Notes: a model not told the origin generated them from the sequence alone. A stretch of 64,000 bases of DNA from JAPWJZ01 sp966211335 (GCA_966211335.1 CBIHNF010000005.1:1-64000); one strand, 5' to 3'; shown: positions 16,815 to 25,712, counted from the first letter of the stretch. Program-made: numbers and translations.

Positions 16815-17537
16815 ATGACAATTTCTAAGCCTTTGTTTAGAAAAATTGTAATTCTGGTTCTATTCTTTCTTTTTGTAACTCTTGTATGGGGCCAGATATT
16901 TCCCTCGGGCACTTGGCGGTATAAAATGACCGTCGCCGTGGAAACGCCGGAGGGAATTAAGCAAGGCTCTGCTGTAAGAGAGGTGAGCGTCCACCGTGGT
17001 ATAAGCCTTACCCCCGAAATGCTTCCATCAGTTCGAGTGCGAGGGGAGGCAGTACCGGTCGATTTAGGCAAGCGAGGCGTTTTATTCGCGCTGACCGGCG
17101 GGGATTACATCGCGGATATGTTTTTTGATGCTTTTCCGCCGCCAAACGCAGGTGCCTTAACCCGCCGTGGTATTAAATTTTATAACCGGCTTAAAGGAAA
17201 AGCAGTCATTAAGGAAATTAATTACCCGACTTTTGTTTTCTTTTCAAAGCTTTCTCAACCTCTTTCAATTATGAGGGTCTCAGAACCTTCCAGAATAGAT
17301 TTTTACCGAAAGAATATTCCGGCGCTACGGATTGAAACCGTAAAAAAGGTTTTTGGCGAAGGTGTAAAAATCAAAGAAATTTCAATCGAAATTACTGATG
17401 AGCCCGTAGACTGGAAGATCGAAAAACTATTGCCTTGGCTTAGTCGGATTAAAAGCGGCTTTATTGACGGATCTGAGTTCTCCGGTCCCTCGCCTAATAA
17501 CTTAAGCGCGGTAAATTTTATTATCGGTGAAAAATGA
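16815..17537 (+). CDS. AT-rich orphan gene, membrane-anchored protein of unknown function
   Basis: About 240 residues: an N-terminal signal anchor (IVILVLFFLFVTLVWG) followed by a periplasmic/exported domain beginning FPSGTWRYKMTVAVETPEGIKQGSAVREVSV. The domain looks like a family of uncharacterised proteobacterial proteins; I cannot name it. Codon use is markedly more AT-rich than the flanking genes and there is no strong ribosome-binding site. I used ATG 16815 because the upstream TTG (16782) adds only charged residues before the anchor. The gene lies between two copies of the transporter 3' end, a sign of acquisition by insertion. Confidence 0.72.
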   Translation: MTISKPLFRKIVILVLFFLFVTLVWGQIFPSGTWRYKMTVAVETPEGIKQGSAVREVSVHRGISLTPEMLPSVRVRGEAVPVDLGKRGVLFALTGGDYIADMFFDAFPPPNAGALTRRGIKFYNRLKGKAVIKEINYPTFVFFSKLSQPLSIMRVSEPSRIDFYRKNIPALRIETVKKVFGEGVKIKEISIEITDEPVDWKIEKLLPWLSRIKSGFIDGSEFSGPSPNNLSAVNFIIGEK

Positions 17538-17553
17538 TGGACGACAAGCTTTT

Positions 17554-17616
17554 CTCGCCATGCTGCTGTCGAAAAACGGCGTGATTGACCGCGCGGCGAA
17601 GAAGGATCGGGTTTAA
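17554..17616 (+). repeat. Duplicated gene end, copy 2 (next to atpH)
   Basis: A second, detached 3' end of the AI-2E transporter gene, still reading LAMLLSKNGVIDRAAKKDRV and a stop in frame but with no gene body. It ends 9 bp before the convergent atpH stop. Its codons look native (AAC, GGC, GTG), so this may be the original gene end displaced by an insertion. Confidence 0.9.
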
Positions 17617-17625
17617 GTCCGGTCT

Positions 17626-18198
17626 TTAAGGCGACGGCGGCTTGTTCAAATGCCGCTTCATGCGCTCCAGCTGGCCTTTGAGGCTCTGGTCGATGACCTG
17701 GTTGTCGTTGATGACGATTTTGACGCCGCCGAGAAGATCGGGGTCAATTTTCGTTGTCGGGGCGGCCTTGATGTTGAATTTCTTGTTGAGTGCTTCGGTG
17801 ATGTTGGTGACCTGCGCTTCGGTGATTTCCTTGGCGGTGATGATGAGGACGTCGGTGAGGCCGCTGTCCAGCTTCTTGGCTTTGAGGAAGCCGTCATAAA
17901 TCCACGGCATGAGCGATAATTTGCGCTCGTCGACGAGGATGCCGATGAATTCGGCCTGTTCCTCGTTCATCTCCAGCTTGTCGGTCACGGCCTTGATGAC
18001 CTTGCGCAGCTTCGGCGGTGTGATTTTGGGGTCGCGCAAAATCTGCTGGAATTCGGGGTTCTTCACCACCTCCGCCATGATCTGCAGCTTTTCCTGCCAG
18101 TCCGCCACAAGGTCGCTGTCTTTGGCGAGGTCGAAGGCTGCCATGGCGAAGGGCTGTGCTCTGCGCGCGGCGGTCTGCTTGTTGGGTTTTGATTCCAT
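17626..18198 (-). CDS. atpH: F1 ATP synthase delta subunit, outside an atp operon
   Basis: 190 residues of the OSCP/delta family, the stator piece linking the F1 head to subunit b. The N-terminal helical domain (AAFDLAKDSDLVADWQEKLQIM, LRDPKI) and the C-terminal signature DPDLLGGVKIVINDNQVIDQSLKGQLERMKRHL are present at normal length. In alphaproteobacteria atpH normally opens atpHAGDC; here it is followed by the displaced transporter end and no atpA. Its start codon overlaps the stop of the DUF2339 gene (TAATG), so it is translationally coupled to that gene. It could be the genome's only delta subunit or a second copy. Confidence 0.83.
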   Translation of the reverse strand: MESKPNKQTAARRAQPFAMAAFDLAKDSDLVADWQEKLQIMAEVVKNPEFQQILRDPKITPPKLRKVIKAVTDKLEMNEEQAEFIGILVDERKLSLMPWIYDGFLKAKKLDSGLTDVLIITAKEITEAQVTNITEALNKKFNIKAAPTTKIDPDLLGGVKIVINDNQVIDQSLKGQLERMKRHLNKPPSP

Positions 18199-21014
18199 TA
18201 TTCAACATCCTTCTTGATGAAGACGAAACGGCTGTAGAACCAGCTGAGGGCCAGCAGCGACAGGCCAAGGCCGAGGAAGCTGGCGACACGGTAAAGCCCT
18301 TCCAGCGCGCCTGCGTCGTACAAAAAGACTTTGCCGACGGTGAGGATGAGCAGGACGAGGGAGGCGATGCGGAGTTCCTTGCGCTTTTTCAGCGTGCCGA
18401 CAAACAGCAGCCCCGCGCCGAGCAGCAGCCAGGCGGCGGAATAGGCGTAGATTTCCGCGTTCTCCGTCGGGCCTACCGTCAAATCCGTGCCGTGGAACAG
18501 CTGGCGGACGTTCAAGGTGACCAAAAGGAAGATCAGCAGCAGCGATGCCGCGCCCTTCAGCCCCGGCACCGGCGCCATCACGCGCATCTGCGGCTGGTCT
18601 TCCACCCACAGCCAGAACAGCGGCAGGCCGTAGGAAATGGCAAGGCTATTGAGCAGGAAGACCGCGCCCACATTGGTGCTGTTGAAGAGCGGGTTATAGA
18701 CCAGCACATCAAAGTAGAAGACGCGGAACAGCGCGATGGAGAACAGCGCCGTGCCGCCCCAGAGCAGCGCGCGGCGGGCAAAACGCCGGCCGGTGTAAAC
18801 GGCAAGGAAGGCGGCGGCGAAGAAGACGTTGGTGATGACGCCGCGCTCGAAGAAGCCCGCCTTGTGGAACAGTACATCCGCCGGCACATGGAAGGCGCGG
18901 CGGGCGGCATAGTAGGCCAGCAGGCCGCCAAGGCCGACACATGCCAGCTCCAGCGTCTCCACGATCTTGCCGTCACCGCGGAGGCGGATGATGTAGCTGG
19001 CCAGCCCCAGCATCACCAGCGGCATGCCGAGCTGGAAGAACGGGTCTGCGGCCAGCGACAGGTTGCCGAAGCTTTCACCGCCAAGGCCGAACAGGCTGTG
19101 CACCGCAACCGCGAACAGCAGCAGCACCTGCGGCGCCAGCAGCACAACGAAGGCGGCGAAGAGGGTGCCGATGATGCGGCGGAGCGCGAAGATGCCAAGG
19201 CGTTCATAAACCCAGGCGGCGGCAAGAATTTCACCGGCGAAGGCGACGGGCAGGAAATCCTCATGCACTTCGATGAGAAGGGCGATGGAGATAAAGCCCG
19301 TCGTCATCAGGCAGAACAGCGCCAGCAGACGGTCGCGCAATTCTGCGTTATCGAGCGGGTTGCGGAAGGCGCCGCCCGTCATGCCCGCAAAGAAGATGGC
19401 GGCGAGGATGGCAAGGGCGCTCCAGAAATGCGCATTCGCTGTTTCGGCGATGTTCAGCAGTGCATAGGCATGCTCGCCGATGGTCAGGTAGCCAAGGCCG
19501 TAGAAGCCCAGCACCGCGGCGGCCAGCGTGCCGCCCCAGAGGAAGCTGCGCTGCGCCTGATAGAAAAACAGGCTGCAGGCGATGTAGAGGGCGGAGAAGG
19601 CGGTCAGCACCGTTGCGTAGAGCGGGCTTTCGTCATGCCGCCACAGCGCCAGCATGACAATGCTGATGCCCATGGAAAGGATCGGCAGGTAGCGGTATTG
19701 CTGCGGCTTGAAGTAGGTCATGACCATGCCGCCAAGGCCGAGCAGGCCGTAAATGCCCCATTCGAAAATGCCGAAGTCGCTGCGTTCCATGACAAGCGCC
19801 ATGAGCAGGCAGCCGACCGTGGTCGCGACTGCGCCGGTGGCATTGACGGCCTTGATGGTTGCGGCATCCATGTCCGGCTTTTCGCGCACCTGCGCGCCGA
19901 TGGTGGCGCAGACGGCCAGAATGAACAGGCCAAGGCAGATGCCGTCATCGGGATTAAAGTGACCGCCGAAGATCCACACCGGCACCCAGAAAAGCCCCAG
20001 CAGCGTGACGGGAATGGCAAGGATGAGCCAGCCTTGCGAGCGCACCAGCGCAAAGAAACCGGCGACAAGGAAGTAGAGGTAGACGAACAGCGTCACCGCA
20101 TTGGGGTGGTCGGTCGAAACCATCATCGGCGTCAGGAAGCCGCCGATCAGCCCCATGATGGCAATCGGCATGCCATGGCGCAGCGACAGGATGACCGCGA
20201 AAACGGTCACGGCGGCAAGGCAGACAAAGCCCGCCATGGGCGAAATGACATGCCAGACGGAAACGGCGGCATAAGCGGTGGCGTACAAATCGCAGATCGC
20301 GGCGCCGGTCAGCGCCTGCGCAATGCGCGTGCCATCCGCCATTTGCGGCTGGCGGCTGCGGATATAGCGGCCGGCAAAGGCAAGCGCGAAGCCGAAGGCG
20401 GTGCCGAGGAAAATACGCACTTCGTTGGTGAGCAGGTTCTTCTCGATCGAATATTTCACAAGGTAGAAACCGGCGAGGGCAAGGCAGACGCCGCCGATCC
20501 AGACCGGCAGCTTTTTGCCGAACTGGAATTCAAAGCCGGCGTTTTTCGCCTCGTTTGTGTCCTTGGCTTTATAGATGTAGGGCTTGGCGGCGGCAGGCGC
20601 GGTATTCGGCGCGGCACTCGGCGTTGGCTTCGGCGTCTGCGGCACTTCGTCGCTCCACAGCACATCGGGCGGGGAGGAGAGGTGGACGGAGGATGACGGC
20701 GTCTGCCACACCGCCTGCGACGGCGGCAGCGGGGAGGCGGGGGGAATGGCGGTCGGCGGCGGCACCATGGGAATGTCGCTTTGCGACGCGGCTTCGGGCG
20801 GCATATCGGTGCCGGGCACATCTTCCGGCAGCAAGGTCTTCATTACCTCCGGCTTTACATGCAGCTTCAGCTGCGCTTCGGCAAGCCGGTTGACCTGTAT
20901 GGTCAGCTGGTCAAGGCGGAGGCCGGTGTCGGTTGCGTTGTCGCGAATGTCGTTGGTGCGCTTCCACAGGATTGCGACCGCGATCAGGACAAGAAGTCCC
21001 CAAAAGCCAGACAT
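18198..21014 (-). CDS. Large DUF2339 polytopic membrane protein
   Basis: 938 residues. A first membrane helix (FWGLLVLIAVAILW) is followed by a coiled-coil-like stretch (DIRDNATDTGLRLDQLTIQVNRLAEAQ), a Pro-rich, probably periplasmic or cytosolic linker (about 65-155, many PP and APA motifs) and then more than twenty hydrophobic segments to the end. This is the layout of DUF2339 proteins; their function is not established. An early GGVCLALAGFYLVKYSIEKNLLTNEVRI block is a good family marker. It reads directly into atpH. A terminator separates it from the upstream fadD gene. Confidence 0.88.
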   Translation of the reverse strand: MSGFWGLLVLIAVAILWKRTNDIRDNATDTGLRLDQLTIQVNRLAEAQLKLHVKPEVMKTLLPEDVPGTDMPPEAASQSDIPMVPPPTAIPPASPLPPSQAVWQTPSSSVHLSSPPDVLWSDEVPQTPKPTPSAAPNTAPAAAKPYIYKAKDTNEAKNAGFEFQFGKKLPVWIGGVCLALAGFYLVKYSIEKNLLTNEVRIFLGTAFGFALAFAGRYIRSRQPQMADGTRIAQALTGAAICDLYATAYAAVSVWHVISPMAGFVCLAAVTVFAVILSLRHGMPIAIMGLIGGFLTPMMVSTDHPNAVTLFVYLYFLVAGFFALVRSQGWLILAIPVTLLGLFWVPVWIFGGHFNPDDGICLGLFILAVCATIGAQVREKPDMDAATIKAVNATGAVATTVGCLLMALVMERSDFGIFEWGIYGLLGLGGMVMTYFKPQQYRYLPILSMGISIVMLALWRHDESPLYATVLTAFSALYIACSLFFYQAQRSFLWGGTLAAAVLGFYGLGYLTIGEHAYALLNIAETANAHFWSALAILAAIFFAGMTGGAFRNPLDNAELRDRLLALFCLMTTGFISIALLIEVHEDFLPVAFAGEILAAAWVYERLGIFALRRIIGTLFAAFVVLLAPQVLLLFAVAVHSLFGLGGESFGNLSLAADPFFQLGMPLVMLGLASYIIRLRGDGKIVETLELACVGLGGLLAYYAARRAFHVPADVLFHKAGFFERGVITNVFFAAAFLAVYTGRRFARRALLWGGTALFSIALFRVFYFDVLVYNPLFNSTNVGAVFLLNSLAISYGLPLFWLWVEDQPQMRVMAPVPGLKGAASLLLIFLLVTLNVRQLFHGTDLTVGPTENAEIYAYSAAWLLLGAGLLFVGTLKKRKELRIASLVLLILTVGKVFLYDAGALEGLYRVASFLGLGLSLLALSWFYSRFVFIKKDVE

Positions 21015-21040
21015 GGTTCTGCCCCTTTTTCTGCCAGTTG

Positions 21041-21077
21041 CTGAAAAAAAGCGGCGGGTGCCCGCCGCTTTTTTTCA
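21041..21077 (-). terminator. Rho-independent terminator after fadD
   Basis: A GC-rich stem, GCGGCGGG/CCCGCCGC, with a very short loop is flanked by A- and T-runs on both sides. It lies between the fadD stop and the DUF2339 start, both on the minus strand. It could work in either direction. Confidence 0.85.
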
Positions 21078-21093
21078 ACTGTATCTCGTTTCT

Positions 21094-22869
21094 TTACATG
21101 CCGGGAGGCTTAGGCGCCGCCGGCGGGTTCTTTTTTGCGTTTGCTTCTTTTGCCGCCTCTTCCGCCTTCAGCGCCTTGCGGTCGGGCTTGCCGATCATGG
21201 TCTTCGGCAGGCTGTCGCGGTATTCAAACAATTTCGGCATCTCGTAGGACGCCAGCTTGTCGCGGAGGAACTTGGTCATCTCCGCATTGCTGACTTCCTG
21301 ACCCGGCTTGAAGACAATGTAGGCCTTCACATTCTCGCCGCGGTAATCATCCTTCACGCCGGCGACGATGGTTTCGGACACCGCCGGGTGCTGCATGATC
21401 GCTTCTTCCACCTTGCGCGGGAAGACTTTCAGGCCGGAGGCGTTGATCATGTCCTTGATGCGGTCGACGATGAAGATATAGCCCTCTTCATCCATATAGC
21501 CGACGTCGCCGGTGTGGAAGAAGCCGTCTTTATCGAGGACCTTGTCGGTCTCCGCCTTGTTGTTCCAGTAGCCCTTCATGACCTGCGGGCCGCGCAGGCA
21601 GATTTCGCCTTCCATTCGGATGGGGCATTCCTTGTCGGGGAATTCCAGCTGCACGATGCGCACATCGGTTTTCGGCAGCGGCATGCCAATGGAATTGGTT
21701 TTCTTGTCGCCATGCACGGGGTTGGCGGTGACGATGGGGGAGGTTTCGGACAGGCCATAACCTTCGGTAATTTCCTTGCCGGTTTCCTGCTTCCAACGCA
21801 TCGCCGTCGTTTCCGGCAACCCCGCGCCGCCGGAGAGGCAGACTTTCAGCGATGACATATCGTACTTCTTGAAATCCGGATGATCCATGAGCGCCTTGTA
21901 GAGCGTCGGCACGCCCGCGAACATGGTCGGCTTTTCCTTGTCGATCAGCTTCAGCGTCGCTTCCGCCTCGAACTTCGGCAGCATGGTGAGTTCGGCGCCG
22001 AGCTTGAACGCAAGGTTCATCTGCACGGTCATCGAGAACACGTGGAAGAACGGCAGCACGGCGAACATTTTTTCCTGCGTCGCCGATTTGGGGCCGCCCG
22101 CGAACCACATGCCCGCCTGGTTGATATTGGCGGTGAGGTTGGCATGGGACAGCATGGCCGCTTTCGGCACGCCCGTGGTGCCGCCGGTATATTGCAGCAC
22201 GGCCAGGTCTTCCGGCTTGATGGCGACTTTCTTGGGTGCGCCTTTCGCCTTCATCATCTTGGCGAAGGGGAGGTGCGTTTTGTCATTGGCGACTTTGACG
22301 GTATCCGACTTGCCGAACAGGCCTTTCACGGCGTTCAGCGTGCGGAAGGCAAAGCCTTTAACGGACGGCAGCGCATCGGCGAGGTCGCAGACGATGATTT
22401 TTTTCAAACAGGTCGAGCCATCCAGCATCTTCTCGACTTTCGGCTGCACCTGCTTGACGTTCAGCGTCACCATGATGTCGCACTGGCTGTCGTTGATCTG
22501 GTGCTTCATTTCCTGCTCGGCATAGAGCGGGTTGAAGTTGACGACCGTCGCGCCGGCCTTCAGCGTGCCGTAGTAGGCGATGGGGTAGAAGGGCGAGTTC
22601 GGCAGGCACAGGCCCACATGCTTGCCGGGGCCGATGCCCTGGTCCTGCAGGCTTTTGGCGAATTTGTCGACCATCTCGCCCATTTCTTTGTAGGTGAGCG
22701 TCTTGCCCATGAAGCTGAGCGCGGGTTTGGCCGCATTGTTCTTCACCGATTCATCGAACAGGTCCACCATGGTGGAGACGGGCACGTCCATCTCCCAGTC
22801 GATATCCACCGGGTATTTTTTCGTCCAGGGATATTCCTGCTTCGGCTGGGGCTTGGCGGCGTCGGACAT
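21094..22869 (-). CDS. fadD: Long-chain fatty acid-CoA ligase
   Basis: ATP-dependent activation of long-chain fatty acids to acyl-CoA for beta-oxidation or lipid reuse; soluble or peripheral at the inner membrane. 591 residues with the adenylation motifs LQYTGGTTGVPKAAMLSH (AMP/P-loop), GYGLSETSP and the FACS signature GFFHTGDVGYMDEEGYIFIVDRIKDMI; the C-terminal catalytic lysine is in LPKTMIGKPDRKAL. A proline/lysine-rich tail (NPPAAPKPPGM) extends beyond the usual end. An inverted repeat lies about 100 bp upstream. Confidence 0.93.
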   Translation of the reverse strand: MSDAAKPQPKQEYPWTKKYPVDIDWEMDVPVSTMVDLFDESVKNNAAKPALSFMGKTLTYKEMGEMVDKFAKSLQDQGIGPGKHVGLCLPNSPFYPIAYYGTLKAGATVVNFNPLYAEQEMKHQINDSQCDIMVTLNVKQVQPKVEKMLDGSTCLKKIIVCDLADALPSVKGFAFRTLNAVKGLFGKSDTVKVANDKTHLPFAKMMKAKGAPKKVAIKPEDLAVLQYTGGTTGVPKAAMLSHANLTANINQAGMWFAGGPKSATQEKMFAVLPFFHVFSMTVQMNLAFKLGAELTMLPKFEAEATLKLIDKEKPTMFAGVPTLYKALMDHPDFKKYDMSSLKVCLSGGAGLPETTAMRWKQETGKEITEGYGLSETSPIVTANPVHGDKKTNSIGMPLPKTDVRIVQLEFPDKECPIRMEGEICLRGPQVMKGYWNNKAETDKVLDKDGFFHTGDVGYMDEEGYIFIVDRIKDMINASGLKVFPRKVEEAIMQHPAVSETIVAGVKDDYRGENVKAYIVFKPGQEVSNAEMTKFLRDKLASYEMPKLFEYRDSLPKTMIGKPDRKALKAEEAAKEANAKKNPPAAPKPPGM

Positions 22870-22964
22870 ATCGGCGTTCTCCGTCTGAAAAGGGAAATAA
22901 CGAAATAAAAAGCACCCGGGGCCTTCGCCGTTTTTTTAGTTCTTTTTTTGAAGGTCAAAAAACC

Positions 22965-22984
22965 GTAACACCTTCATATGTTAC
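22965..22984. promoter_or_regulatory. Inverted repeat upstream of fadD
   Basis: GTAACA-N8-TGTTAC, about 95-115 bp before the fadD start in a 291-bp region between divergent genes. Size and symmetry suit a dimeric repressor such as a fatty-acid-responsive one, but the regulator is not identifiable. Confidence 0.35.
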
Positions 22985-23160
22985 TGTAAAGAAAGCTTGT
23001 TTTGTCATAGACCTTGCTGCGCTGCGGCGAAAGCCAGCGCTCCGGAATAAGCGGCAACGACAGCCTCAAAACCCCGCCCGCTTCCGTCCAGTAATTAGCC
23101 TATTGACTAATTAGCTAATTTAAGGGATGATACAGATAGAGACAACAAAAGGAGGACGTC

Positions 23161-23556
23161 ATGCTGGTTTACGTTTATTCCGTCTATCTCGCCATCAGTG
23201 TCGCTATCACGATCTGGGTCGGCAATACGCTGCACCGCAACGGCCGCGTCTTCCTCGTGCAGAATTTTCAAGGTAACGAGGCGGTGGCCGATGCCATCAA
23301 CCACATGCTGCTGGTCGGCTTCTACCTCCTCAACTTCGGCCTCGTGCTGCTGACCTTAAGCGAAGGCGCCAAGCCGACGGAAGTGGCGGCAGCGATGGAG
23401 TTCCTCTCCACCAAAATCGGCCTCAACGTGATCGTCCTCGGCATGCTGCACTTCTGCCTGATGTACGTGCTGGTGCATTTCCGCGACCTGTCCGTCTTCA
23501 AACCCCCCCCTAAACCCCCTCGCCCCCGTTTTTTAACAATTTGTTTTTTATTTTAA
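23161..23556 (+). CDS. Small three-helix membrane protein
   Basis: 131 residues. Predicted membrane helices at about 3-20, 43-62 and 80-102, with the DAINHMLLVGFYLLNFGLV segment central. The C-terminus is a short Pro-rich stretch (VFKPPPKPPRPRF) read from a run of Cs and Ts, so its exact end would change with any homopolymer error. A strong AAAGGAGG precedes the ATG, and a terminator follows at once. No known function. Confidence 0.75.
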   Translation: MLVYVYSVYLAISVAITIWVGNTLHRNGRVFLVQNFQGNEAVADAINHMLLVGFYLLNFGLVLLTLSEGAKPTEVAAAMEFLSTKIGLNVIVLGMLHFCLMYVLVHFRDLSVFKPPPKPPRPRFLTICFLF

Positions 23557-23591
23557 AAAAAAAAACGGCCCCGGTGACGGGGCCGTTTTTC
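23555..23591. terminator. Bidirectional terminator
   Basis: ACGGCCCCG-GTGA-CGGGGCCGT with an A-run before and a T-run after. It lies between the convergent genes ending at 23556 (+) and 23629 (-) and probably serves both. Confidence 0.9.
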
Positions 23592-23628
23592 TTTGAATTT
23601 TTGTACTGGAAAAATCAGGCGCGCGTCC

Positions 23629-24129
23629 TTAACGGCGGGACCATTTGCTCTTGGTTTGCGGCCCCCGAAGATCGGGATATTCGGGATTGATCTCGCGCCC
23701 GGCGAGGTAATTGTCGACCATGCGGGCTTTGTATTCGGCATTGGGAACAAGCGGCGTCTCGCGCGCCTGCAGCGCATTGCTCAGGCGCACCATGTCGGCC
23801 GCATGCGTCGCGATGTCATAGCTCACGTATTCGGTGACCTTCAACACTTTTTCCGGCTTGAATTTCAACATTTCCGCGACAACCTCGGCAGATTTGTCAT
23901 TGAACGCCGTGATGAAAATGGGCTGCATGACGGTCGTCGGAAAAGCGCTCACGCCCGTGGGGCCGATCCAGATGCTATGCAGGGCATTCACATTCGCGCC
24001 GTCTTCAAGCGCTTTGCGCACAGCCTTCGGGTTATCCGCCTTGACCGCGCGGGAAAGGGCCTTGTCCGGCGTCGAGCGGAATTTTTCGACGACTGCCGCA
24101 AAGATTTTTCCCAAGTCATTTTTCTTCAT
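23629..24129 (-). CDS. Short protein with ankyrin-like repeat
   Basis: About 166 residues. The first part contains a recognisable ankyrin-like unit, ALSRAVKADNPKAVRKALEDGANVNAL, followed by a degenerate second unit around MQPIFITAFNDKSAEVVAEML. No enzyme motif. I prefer ATG 24127-24129 because AAGGG sits in front of it; an upstream ATG (24237) would add a hydrophobic N-terminal segment (VIAAAAVIFSVLSSVF) that could be a membrane anchor. Function unknown; probably protein interaction. Confidence 0.65.
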   Translation of the reverse strand: MKKNDLGKIFAAVVEKFRSTPDKALSRAVKADNPKAVRKALEDGANVNALHSIWIGPTGVSAFPTTVMQPIFITAFNDKSAEVVAEMLKFKPEKVLKVTEYVSYDIATHAADMVRLSNALQARETPLVPNAEYKARMVDNYLAGREINPEYPDLRGPQTKSKWSRR

Positions 24130-24341
24130 GGCGATGCCCTTCAACTTAAACACGGAACTTAAAACACTGAAAATAACGGCCGCTGCCGCAATAACTTTGC
24201 GGCCAGCCGACTCCGGCAATTGTCTCCGGAACACCATTTTACCACGCCTGCCGTTCGACGGGACTATTTTCCGAAAACATCAACGGGAGAGCGTTTTTTA
24301 TATAATATTTTTCAATATGTTAGCGCCGGCATAGGTGATAA

Positions 24342-24377
24342 ATAAAAAAACGGCCCCTGTAGGGAGGCCGTTTTTTC
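24342..24377 (-). terminator. Terminator after the helical-repeat gene
   Basis: CGGCCCCT/AGGGAGGCCG stem with a single bulge, an A-run on one side and a T-run on the other. It is placed 3' of the minus-strand gene ending at 24403. Confidence 0.75.
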
Positions 24378-24402
24378 TGTCTCGAAATCGGTATTTGTAA
24401 AG

Positions 24403-24903
24403 TTACGGCGTCGGCGGTTTCGGCGCGTCTTTTTTGTCGTCTTTCTTCGGCACGACGTCTTTCGGGACGGCGGGGGCGAAGAGGTCGAGGAGGCCGGAGC
24501 CGGTCGTCGGCTTGTCGGGGTTGGCTTTGGTCGCATCGGCAATTTTCTCGCCGGCTGCTTCCGCGCCATCCACCACTTTGTCTTTCACGGCCTTGAAGGC
24601 GCCGGAGGCAACATCGCCGACTTTGCCGGCGACTTCGTCGATCTTGCCCGCAATCGGCTTCGCTTTTTCAGCGAGGTCGGCGGTTTTATCGGCCACGGCA
24701 TCGGTAATCTCGCCAGCTTTTTTGGAAACGTCGTTATAGGTTTTCAAACCCTTCTGCGCGATCTGCATCGCCTTCGCGGCGCGCTTCATGTTGCGCTCGT
24801 TCGCCTCTTTTTTGGCGGCGCGGATTTTCGCGGGATCGGTTTCTTCATGATGGCGGTCATCGACTTTTTTCTTGATGCCGTCGAGCCAGTCTTTCATGCC
24901 CAT
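24403..24903 (-). CDS. Cytosolic Lys/Ala-rich helical repeat protein
   Basis: 166 residues, no signal peptide. A highly charged helix at the N-terminus is followed by 11-residue-like repeats (AGEITDAVADKTADLAEKAKPIAGKIDEVAGKVG and so on), the pattern of amphipathic LEA/apolipoprotein-like or YtxH-like proteins, and a Pro/Lys tail ending KDAPKPPTP. Such proteins are often membrane-lipid or desiccation associated, but this is only resemblance. Monocistronic, with a terminator downstream. Confidence 0.68.
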   Translation of the reverse strand: MGMKDWLDGIKKKVDDRHHEETDPAKIRAAKKEANERNMKRAAKAMQIAQKGLKTYNDVSKKAGEITDAVADKTADLAEKAKPIAGKIDEVAGKVGDVASGAFKAVKDKVVDGAEAAGEKIADATKANPDKPTTGSGLLDLFAPAVPKDVVPKKDDKKDAPKPPTP

Positions 24904-24990
24904 GGGTATTCCCTTTCAAAGAATGATTATAGAATCTGCTGTAAATGATATTGCGCCGACCCTAGCCCCGCAAGCAATGAAAGTCAAATT

Positions 24991-25656
24991 TTATGGAAGA
25001 TTGCCGAACAATTTACCCTGCGGGGATTCTTCTGGTAAATCCCCTTTCGGCAGGCGGGTCGCAAGGGGAACAGGAGTCAACATCAGCCCCTCGGATTCGG
25101 CCGCCATCAGCTGGTGCAGCTCCGGCAGCGGCGTATCGCCCGCGAGCCATTTCTTCACCGCGCCGGGCGTCCGCAAAATCACCGGCATGCGGTCGTGGAT
25201 GGGCGCGATGGTTTCATTGGCGGCTTTGGTGAGGAGAGCGAAGCTTTCAATCACCTCGCCAGTGCCGGGGTTTTTCCATTCATCCCACAGCGCAGCAATC
25301 GCGAAGCTGGCGTCATTTTCAAAATGAATCTCATAAGGCTGCGAGGGTTTCTGCGCGCGGTCCCATTCAAAGAAACCATTGGCAGGCACCACGCAGCGGC
25401 GGGATTTGAACGAATCCTTGAAGCTTGGCTTCTCCGCAATTGTTTCCGCCCGCGCATTGATAAGGGAGGTGAGGGCGTCTTTCTTCGCCCAGCGCGGCGT
25501 CAAACCCCAGCGCAAAGTTTCAATTTTATCGCCGCGGATGACAGAAATTTTCGTGCCAGGCGCATGGGTGGCGATGCCGGTCGCAACATCGCCGACGATA
25601 CCCAAAATCTCTTTCAGTTGCGCCAAAGCGCCAGTTTGTTTAAATCTGCCGCACAT
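24991..25656 (-). CDS. SRAP-family DNA-protein crosslink protein (YedK/HMCES-like)
   Basis: 221 residues beginning MCGRF, so Cys2 becomes the N-terminal nucleophile that forms a thiazolidine crosslink with abasic sites in single-stranded DNA, shielding them during replication. Other SRAP features are present: LRWGLTPRWAKK, NARAETIAEKPSF, RRCVVPANGFFEWD (the catalytic Glu/Asn region), LTKAANETIAPIHDRMPVIL. The start is fixed at ATG 25654-25656 because Cys2 must follow Met. Divergent from trpS with a 56-bp gap. Confidence 0.93.
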   Translation of the reverse strand: MCGRFKQTGALAQLKEILGIVGDVATGIATHAPGTKISVIRGDKIETLRWGLTPRWAKKDALTSLINARAETIAEKPSFKDSFKSRRCVVPANGFFEWDRAQKPSQPYEIHFENDASFAIAALWDEWKNPGTGEVIESFALLTKAANETIAPIHDRMPVILRTPGAVKKWLAGDTPLPELHQLMAAESEGLMLTPVPLATRLPKGDLPEESPQGKLFGNLP

Positions 25657-25712
25657 GATACTGTTCCGTAAACTAGAACGGACGGCAATACAAGCAAGAG
25701 GATAGACGGGAT

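Noticed and set aside
17550..17616. Second copy of the transporter end as a small gene
   Set aside because: It has no start codon or body; it is a displaced 3' fragment.
18156..20696. 846-codon open frame opposite the DUF2339 gene
   Set aside because: Composition (Gln, Glu, His rich) is an antisense artefact of hydrophobic codons; no recognisable motif.
24312..24569. 85-codon Arg/Pro-rich frame overlapping the helical-repeat gene
   Set aside because: It is another frame of the same strand, runs through the terminator hairpin and has no conserved motif.
25660..25676. GTTC-N9-GAAC between the SRAP gene and trpS as an SOS box
   Set aside because: Alphaproteobacterial LexA sites are GTTC-N7-GTTC direct repeats; the spacing and orientation here do not fit.
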